A DNA stretch of 21,758 bases from the NCBI GenBank assembly GCA_000969725.1, contig JXSR01S062480.1, one strand, 5' to 3'. This document shows positions 8,104 through 17,100 of this stretch, piece by piece. Numbering within the stretch: the stretch's first letter is position 1; every line of letters begins with the position of its first letter. Under the pieces are notes generated by a model. That model was not told where the DNA came from. It did not search any database and saw only the letters and a program-made list of their open reading frames with translations. The translations under genes and the position numbers were made by a program. This DNA comes from Ophiothrix spiculata. Lineage: Eukaryota > Echinodermata > Ophiuroidea > Amphilepidida > Ophiotrichidae.

Positions 8104-11100
8104 CTGTAAAGCAATGCATCATGGGTAGTAATTGAATCAGACTCAATCAGAGTTTTTTTATCATCTATTGTTCATAAATATGTTATAATCAGATAGATTT
8201 TTCAGTAATTTATTAAAACAAAAACACCCTTTTCTAATTCAATCAAATGATGTGAACCCCAGTGGGGTCATTCATATTGGCTAATGTATATGATCATTCC
8301 CCCAAAACAGGATCTATTTTGAAAGCCGTTTTGCAAATATAAATGTTCTTGAGCGGTTTTATCTACATGGAAAATCGCTATACAAAAGCCAGTTATTATT
8401 TATTTTATTATCTTGTTTTTTGAAAATATAGCATATTTCGTGTGCTTCATAAGCAATGAAAATATAAATGTCTTATCAAAATATCTGGAAATGTATATAC
8501 ATGAAATTGCACAAAAGGAGGTTACGGTAATTTTATTTTGGGAATCATCATGTGTTACACCTTTGAATAGGAAGTAACAGTTTTGATATTTTTAAGATTT
8601 TGTGAGCTAACTTGTCAAATAATTGCTTTTTACAAAAGTCATTTTCGAATCATGCATTTGAATACGCCAGTACAAGAAAACCCCAACTCCAATAGCTCCC
8701 TTCTGTTAAGTTCTGTAAAATATACATGCATACAAATCTCTGAAAATGCTTTCAAATCACTAAAAAGCATTTCCATGTCAATTTCCCAATCATAGTGTCA
8801 CATTTGACTTAGTAGTTGACTTTTTTAGACATTGTTAGATAATTTTTCTAGTATATAGTTGCAGAGGGGCGCTCATGGAGTTGGGGTTTTATTGTACTGG
8901 CTGTTTCAATATAGCAACTATGTACTATAACAATTATCTAACAATGACTAAAAAAGTCAAATGTGACACTATGATTAGAATATTGACATGGAAATGCTAT
9001 TTTAGTGATGTGACAGCAAGTTCAGAGATTTGTATGAATAATTAACAGAAGGGAGCTATTGGAGTTGTTTTTTTTTACACTGGCGTATTCATTTAGATGT
9101 GGGAGTGCAGACTGTGATTGTAGTAATTTGAGACCAGAGCAAGCAAGCCCATAGCCAGTGGATGCAAGGGGCTATCCCCTTCTTTTCGCAAAGGTTCCCA
9201 AGTCTGGAACTTTGTGTCACTACCAGACAGTTTGAACCTTTTGATAGTCCTACCTCCTGGCATGCTCTGTGTATTATACGCCAGCTAGTCTTAACTTCTT
9301 ATTCACTGAGAAATGTGGATTTCACATAACATGGAAAATTGTTAATATCAATATCATGGATGACAAAGGGCATTAATCCCTAATACGGGTTAGCCTACCT
9401 AGAGGTGTGGGTACATGTCTCAGTTCAGCATCACTCAAGATCCCCAGACCTAAGAACATTCAAGCTTTAGTCCCTTTATGGTTTATTCAGAGTCGGTCAA
9501 TGGGTATCGTTTGATCGATGTATAACTCTTTTGCATGGTGCGTTGCTCAAGCACACGCTAAGCGTAATCATACCAGAAGACTATGTATAGATTGACCTCG
9601 AGCGATGCATATTGACAGGCTCTGAATAAAAACCATTACTGGTTGGCCTACCTAGAGATGTGAGTACGTGTCTGAGTTCAGCTCCACTCATGATACCCTG
9701 GCCTTCTTTGTCGAACACTTTGAGAGCTTCAAGGAAATCTTCTGTTGTGCCTACATCACAATTTGAAATCTCCTTAAGCATTGGTAGGACTTCTTCAAAT
9801 GAAAACCTATGGTCTGTGAATGAGATTCAGTGATACCTCAGTTAAGCTTCAATATAGGTGTGTAAATTCATATCAGTTTTTGTTAGTGAACATAATACTT
9901 GGATAATTTTCAAGATATATTCAAAAAGTCAACATTTTCGACCAAAATGAAAATTGTAGTGTCAGCTTGTATTGCAGTAAGATATCAAACATGCTTCTTA
10001 TTTGAGAAATATTTCTAAAAATTACTCTCTGCATATCCTCAGTGTTTGCTACACTATCTGTGATATTCTGGCTAGCTGTTTGGCTCAAAAAATGTGCATG
10101 TTAAAACAGTGACATTTAAGAGGGATTTCTAAACTCTCCAAAATTGTTTAGAAATATATTTTGTAATCAAGTATACTTTGACTTTCATCAACACTTCTAT
10201 ATGTTGAAAACTAATCTTGAGTTTGATAAAGAAAATCAAATCATTCCTTACTCTAAAGAGTGCAAAATCACTGCATTTATGGGCAAATTAGAATAAATTG
10301 AATCCTCTTTTTATTTTTTCTTCTATCAAGGTAAATGAATTAAATCTTAGTTTATACTTATAAATTATTTTAACATGCATGCAATCTCCAAGTTTATTTG
10401 CTTGAGAGGTGTATGATGGTGAATGCCACTGACTCCACCATCATTTGTTAGGCTGAGCATTCATATTATCTCACTATCAAAAAGTGATTCTTCACTGTCA
10501 AAAAGTGGGAATTTATGTTCACTTATTTCCTCAATTTGAATTTTATGATTCAATATCACACTACAACATTTCTGTGAACATGTCCTGCAGTTAACTGCAT
10601 AGTCAGAGAGTCCAGCAGGGTGATGGTAAATACTGTGGTGTTGGTATTAAATGATTGAAGCAGCATGCAAAGAGTTTCTCTGTTGCGGACAATGCATATT
10701 TTACATTCGACATGCATATTTTGAAATATAAAATGTGTTGTTCGGGTAAGGGGTTAAATTATCAAATTCCATTTTTCATTCAGTTCTTACATAGAGGCAC
10801 ACAAAAGTGCTTTGTATCTACTTTCAAGCTTGGTTACTTTTCATGCAACTATGAACTATCTAATAACACTGCAGGTAAGGGCCATTCAAAAAGTTTTGCA
10901 TCTATCCACACTTTATCTCAAGTGCAAGTTATAGTTACAAAACTTTTTAAACAACCCATACACATAAACTCTAAGGCTGATTCACACATATATCAACTAA
11001 TCATATAAGGTAGGCGATTGATGGATCTATCGAGCGATGGAGCAGGCGGGCGGGCGAGAGAGGCAAGTTTCGAACTGGGAAGGTTCGTGCATAGTGTCTT

Positions 11101-14100
11101 GCATGGTAGGTAGGTAGGTATTCTTCTGTCTGCTTTCATGCAGGAAACCTGAGATAAAGGTAAAGGAAGGAATAAATGGTAAGATATAATGCAATGCACA
11201 GATTATACTCAAGAAATCGTCTTGTTTTCCCTGTAGGCGTCATCATCAAATGATTCACAAAACAAATTGTGTGGCATTTGTACTTGGTCTGGGAACTTGG
11301 TCAGTTCTTTTAAGAATTATCAACTTGTTTTGGGACCCTCACATAGACCCTACTGGGCCCTACTGTCCCTTTGTTTAGGAGTAAAGGGTGATATAAGATT
11401 TTTTTGCATAGGCTACAGAATATTGGATATTTATCTATGTTTAAATTATTTTCCCTTATACATAAATGTAACTTGGGATTAAAATGGGGATTTGATAATA
11501 TCTTATAAAATACTTTTTTATTTTCTGCATCGAATATAGTCGTTATTACATAGATATGCGTGAAATTTATTTAAATAACAAATACATATTGCACAAAATT
11601 AGCATAGAATATTTAATAGGAAGAAAAAGTCCAAAATGTTCAGAAAGTTCAAAATGCACCACTCGTCTATTTGTGTAGTACCTCAACCCAGTCAAATTGT
11701 CCTGCTACTAAAATAATGGCCTATTCTTGACTAGATTATTGAATAAATCAACTCTTTGAAGTGAGGGTCCCTTCACCAATAAAATCAACAACATGACAAA
11801 TCTAGACTTTTTTAAAGTTTTCAAAAAAAATAAAATAAAATGTGTTCAGCCATTATTTTAGTAGTGTGTTGATATACTTTTTGGTTTAGCTGAGAAATAC
11901 CGAATTGAACTTTATAGAGGGTCAACATTTCGGGAAAGAAGTCATATAATTTCATAGAACATAACAGAGGTCTCCACCGAAATCACCACATTGTAAGAAA
12001 GCTGAATAATGGGGGAACCCTAAACTATATACTCTTTTCTGAAAGGCGTACAATAAGTTTCATGTCCTAAAAATGAATGCAAGAATATGCAATGGCTGTC
12101 ATATGTTATATTTATTTAACACATTGTCACTTAATACAAAATCCCTGTTTAGCCTTTAGATATTTTCTTCAAAATTGCTATCTACTGAAGATAATGTAAC
12201 TCTGTAGCTTTTAGACTATTTTTGAAATTGCTATCTACTGAAGACAACGTAACTCTGTAGCTTTTAGATTATTTTTAAACTTGCTATCTACTGAAGACAA
12301 CGTAACTGTAACTTTTAGATCATTTTCAAAATTGCTATCTACTGAAGATTATGTAACTCCGTAGCCTTTAGATCATTTTTTAAATTGCTGTCTACTGAAG
12401 ATATCATAACTGTGTAGCTTCTTTAGATCATTTTTTAAATTGCTATCTACTGAAGATAACGTAACCATGTAGCTTTTAGATCATTTTTAAACTTGCTATC
12501 TACTGAAGATAACGTAACTATGTAGCTTTTAGATCATTTTCAAAAAATGCTATCTACTGAAGATAACGTAACTCTGTAGCTTTTAGATAATTTTTACTGA
12601 ATATATTGTAACTCTAGCTTTTAGGTCATTTTTTAATTTGCTATCTACTGAATATATCTTTTTTGAATGTAGCAATAATGTTACGCTGGTCCCCTGCCTC
12701 TTATGTCTTTAACAACTCCACACTGACATAAGATGGGCAGTCTGAACCATATAGTGAAGCGCCCACATCGAGGGTACCAGCGTACAATAATGTTGGCTAC
12801 AAAGTTTAATGATCATGATATAGATACTTGAATGCCAAGAAAATGTACCTAAATATCCCTCCACTAACTGTTGAAATACCCGAATTTATTCTGGATCGAT
12901 CTGATTTAAAGTTTTCAATAGTTTTCCGTATAGGGTTTAATTTCAATAATTTCATTGGACTGTAAATTGGCTAAATTAATTCCCTTGCTAAATTGTATTT
13001 ACCATCGAAACGAATATCAAATGTAAATCCCATCAAAATTGGAGATTTAATAATTGAAATTTGCTAAAATGTTGTCCCCGTTAAATTAAACCACTTTATA
13101 GAATTGCTTAAACACTATACTGAAGATAACCATGAGCATATTATGATAATGTGTACTGACAAAAAAAAATAACATCATGGTCAACAGAAAACAAAAATAA
13201 TTTAGGGTTTATACCCGGGGTAACTGATATTTGTGTCCAGGTATAGCCTACCCATCCGCAGGTCCGAAGAAGGTGATCCTATGCGAGACCAAAAATTTTA
13301 TCAATTATAAGGTATTCAGTCGAACAGAGGGTAGCATTTTATTCATTTTTGCCAATGAAAAAGGACAACAAACAAAACACATTTAAGCACATAATAGGGT
13401 TGGGCAATACTCACATTCATCTTTATCTCCGACGAGCGTCTTGACAGCAGCGTTGGTGGGATTCCAGCCCAGCGCCCTGCAAATATCTGCCACTTGTGTG
13501 CTCTGTATCTTATTATCGCCAACCTTATCAAACAGATTAAAAGTGTCTTTGTATTCTGTGAATCAAGACAATAAACACCCACACGATATATTAATTACAA
13601 CATGTCAATTCAAATGGATATACCTTTATCTTTATCTCCTGTGAGCGCTTTGACGGCACCGTTTGTCGGGTTCCAGCCAAGCGCCCTGAAAATATCTGCT
13701 AAATTTTCGTATGCGACTTTAGAGTCACCTGCTTTGTCGAACACGTTGAAAGTATCTTTATACTCTGAGATGTTGAGACAGACGACGGAGAAAAATATAA
13801 GTAATATAATGTAAAATTTAGAATTTTTTCAGTTTTCTGAATTTCTAGCAACTGAAACAAATAGTGTCCCTCAGATGACACTCCAGAGGGCCTATCATGT
13901 TAGACTCTGGTCGGAGTCACGAAGGTCGACTCCATCAAGATGTCAGTTGTACTGATATTAAGGAATCTGCTTTAACAAATGTAATTGTCATCATAGGAAC
14001 AGAATTTATCCCTGAGATGACACTTATACAGTTGGGCATTTTCACGAAAAAGTGGACATGAGAAAAATATTGAAAAATGGATGTAACTATTCAATGAAAA

Positions 14101-17100
14101 ATGCTACCACCATATATTTGGTATCAAAAGAAAGCTATTTTGAAGCTCTTTAAAATGAACCTAATTTTGAAAAGTCTGAACAAAGATGTCTATGAAATTT
14201 CTTTAAAAAAACTAATTTTTTTGTCGAATTTCTTGATTTTCATAATGAAAAGTAGTAATTTTTATCTAATTTTTTCAACCCATTCTTGGTTGTTTACTTG
14301 GGTGTTATTGTTCTAAATGGCTTAAATAAGGGTCAATTTTACACATTAGGTTGTATTTTTTGTTAATCCTGACCAGGCTTTACGGTTTAGTGCACCAAAA
14401 AATCAGCGGACAAATTGTCCTTCCGTTACCGTCCTTCCGTGACCATGATCCCTTCAAATTTCGCATTGTTAAAACATAACCGTATAGGGAATATTTTGAT
14501 GTGGAATGTGGCAAACTATTGCAGAAATACCAAGCAATGCATTCAGTAAGTTTGAAATAAAATTTCTTCATAACTTTCATAAACATTTTCAAAAATGTAC
14601 TCAAGGTGAAAAACCATGTCCGTTTTGCTGTCCTTCCGTGACCGACCTCATTAATATGCATATTTTGCGACAGATGAATTTTTATGAAAAAATTCCTGTT
14701 GAATATGAATGCTTTCAGGTATACTCAACTAAATATGGAATTAGTTTTATTTTATCCAATTCAATTTTGGCAATGTATGTGTTTGAAATACAGAAAAATT
14801 CTGTGATTGTCCTTCCGTTACCGTGAAAATGCCCAGTTGTTAAAACAGACTCCTTAATTTCAGTAAAACCGACAGCTTAATGGAGTCGACCTTCTTGACT
14901 CCAACTGTGGTGTCAAACATAGAACCTCTTGAGTGTCATCCGTGGCACAATTTTTCAGTGTTAGTATACAAATGTAAGTAAATTAACTAGGACACAAAAA
15001 CTGATATCAAAATTGTATAGATGATTAAATATGTTTAGGCAATTGGTTGGAAACAGACCGATTAATCATCTATGAAAAGCAACGCACCCTTATCCCCAAT
15101 TGACAAAATTTGCCAAAGAGGTTCATTTTTTGTTGCAAAGTGGCCATAAATGATCTTTTTCCTGAAGGATAAAGGGTAAGGTTCAATGTTGGTCCACTTT
15201 TGTGGTTCCGCACGCTCCAACGAAAAATCCTGGCTACGGGCATGGGCCTATAGGTTGATTAAAGTTATTGAATTAGGCCAAAAAATTTGTGTTACCCTCA
15301 AGTTGAATTTCTGAAAAATTGAGTCGGTTTTTTCTTAAAGCACCTAAAGTACCAAATTTGGGGGCATTTTCCACTATTTCCAAAATATTTTCTCAAAAAA
15401 CACCAAATTTAAGCAAAATTGGGTGCTTTACAGACCATAAAATATTTTTTAAATGGGTCGGTCGCTGAGGGCAAGCCCGTAGCCAGGGGGATGCGATGGG
15501 GGCGTCGCACCCCCAAATTTGACAACCTACAAAAAAGGTCCACAAAAATTCCCCAAATGTCATTCAAATGAACACCTAAAACACAAAAACACGGAAATGT
15601 AGGTCGTTTGTTAACAAAATGCTTGGAAAACTACTGAAAACCTTTTTTTTTTTCACCAAATCGCAAATTTTTCCTCCAAAAGGTCCACTTTTTGAAAATG
15701 CGCACCCCCCTTGAAAAAATCCTGGCACCGGGCCTGGCTGAGGGCAACACACTAACCTTTTTTTTGGCATTACAACATAAGGTACACTGTAAATTTAGTG
15801 TTTTTGATTTAAACACTTCTCCAAACACCGACTTGACTATATAAGCATAAATGTTTCTTTTCAAAATTTCAAGCATTATTTTATACTCATAGAAATGTTA
15901 ATAATCCTGGGAAATTTGCAATCATGCGAATGAATGGCAGTATTTCAAATTGCATACATTGTATTTCGGTTTCAAACACTAAACTAAACACTAGTTTCTC
16001 CACATTTTCTAAACATGTATAATACCTAAACAAATTTTAAACATTAGACTCTACAACATAACGACAATTTTTATTACACTTTATTCTCATTGGTTCCTAT
16101 TGATATCTGTGACAGAGTCGTACATGTTTAGGTCTGAAACATGTTTTGCTACCTAAACACTAGTTTGTCCATACTTTCTAAACATCCAATTTACAGTGTA
16201 ACAATAGAGCTTTATCAATTTTTAATATATAGCTCTAAACATAACACTATGATTACAGGAAATTCATTCTTCAAGTTGATGGACGAAAATAAGAGTTTGT
16301 TTCAAAGTTCAAGTTTATAGATCCCACTAAAATGTAATATATATCCTTTTATTCATAGTAGGCCTAAATCTTAACAGATTCATTTAGAAAAATTTTCAAG
16401 TCTTGCAAAAAAACAACGAGCTGTTAGACTAGAGCACCATCGGCAATGCGAAAACATGTAAAAGCACGGGTACAAAAGACGAAAAATACTTTTAAAAAAT
16501 GAAGAAATACAGTTTACATAATTATATATAGAAAAAAAAGTAATATCTGATTTTTTATTTCAAAAATGATACATGATTTCAAATTCATTAACATGGTGTG
16601 AATAAAACATTTAATACAAGGCGTGTTTCATGTTACAACATCACTGACTGACTGCTCCAAGGCGGCGCTTGTGGTATCATTACCATCTGAATGACCTCGC
16701 TGCCCGCAGAGGGTCAGTCATTCGTTCACGCAAAGCATGCCAAAACCATATAAGGAAAGGCTACGCTAAACTTTTCAACTCTGCTGATGTTGTACAGTAC
16801 GGCTAGCATCTCAACGCCAGGCAGGGATGCCTATAGCCTGCAGGCCAAATTATTTAATGTTTATGTTTCTTGCTACGCCTCGTGTGACTCAATTAACCAA
16901 CTCATGAAAAAAAAAGTTTCATTAGTTTCAAATCATATGGGCTGAATTATTGAAAACCAGAAATGTCACATCTAATTTCAACGTTTCATGTTTATGAAGT
17001 TTAAAAACCATCGGTGTTTTTTTCTTTTCGCCATTTTTGTGACAAATATTTGTTTAATGTAAATCATTAACTTGATTATGACAAATATAATAAAAGAGAA

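Noticed and set aside
10655..11008. 117-codon plus-strand frame
   Set aside because: No domain, no splice-site logic or supporting neighbours; it runs through a MITE, so chance is the best explanation.
12151..12660. CRISPR-like array
   Set aside because: The whole 53-bp unit repeats without unique spacers, and the context is an animal intron.
14101..14826. Plus- and minus-strand frames of 70-106 codons inside the 803-bp element
   Set aside because: No transposase motif such as a spaced DDE triad or zinc ligands could be recognised; the compositions look like translated AT-rich DNA.
16600..16700. Alternative first exon encoding [11 protein letters not shown] on the minus strand near the CArG box
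   Set aside because: A phase-1 donor (gtcagt) could be forced to fit exon 3A, but the donor is non-consensus and nothing supports translation.
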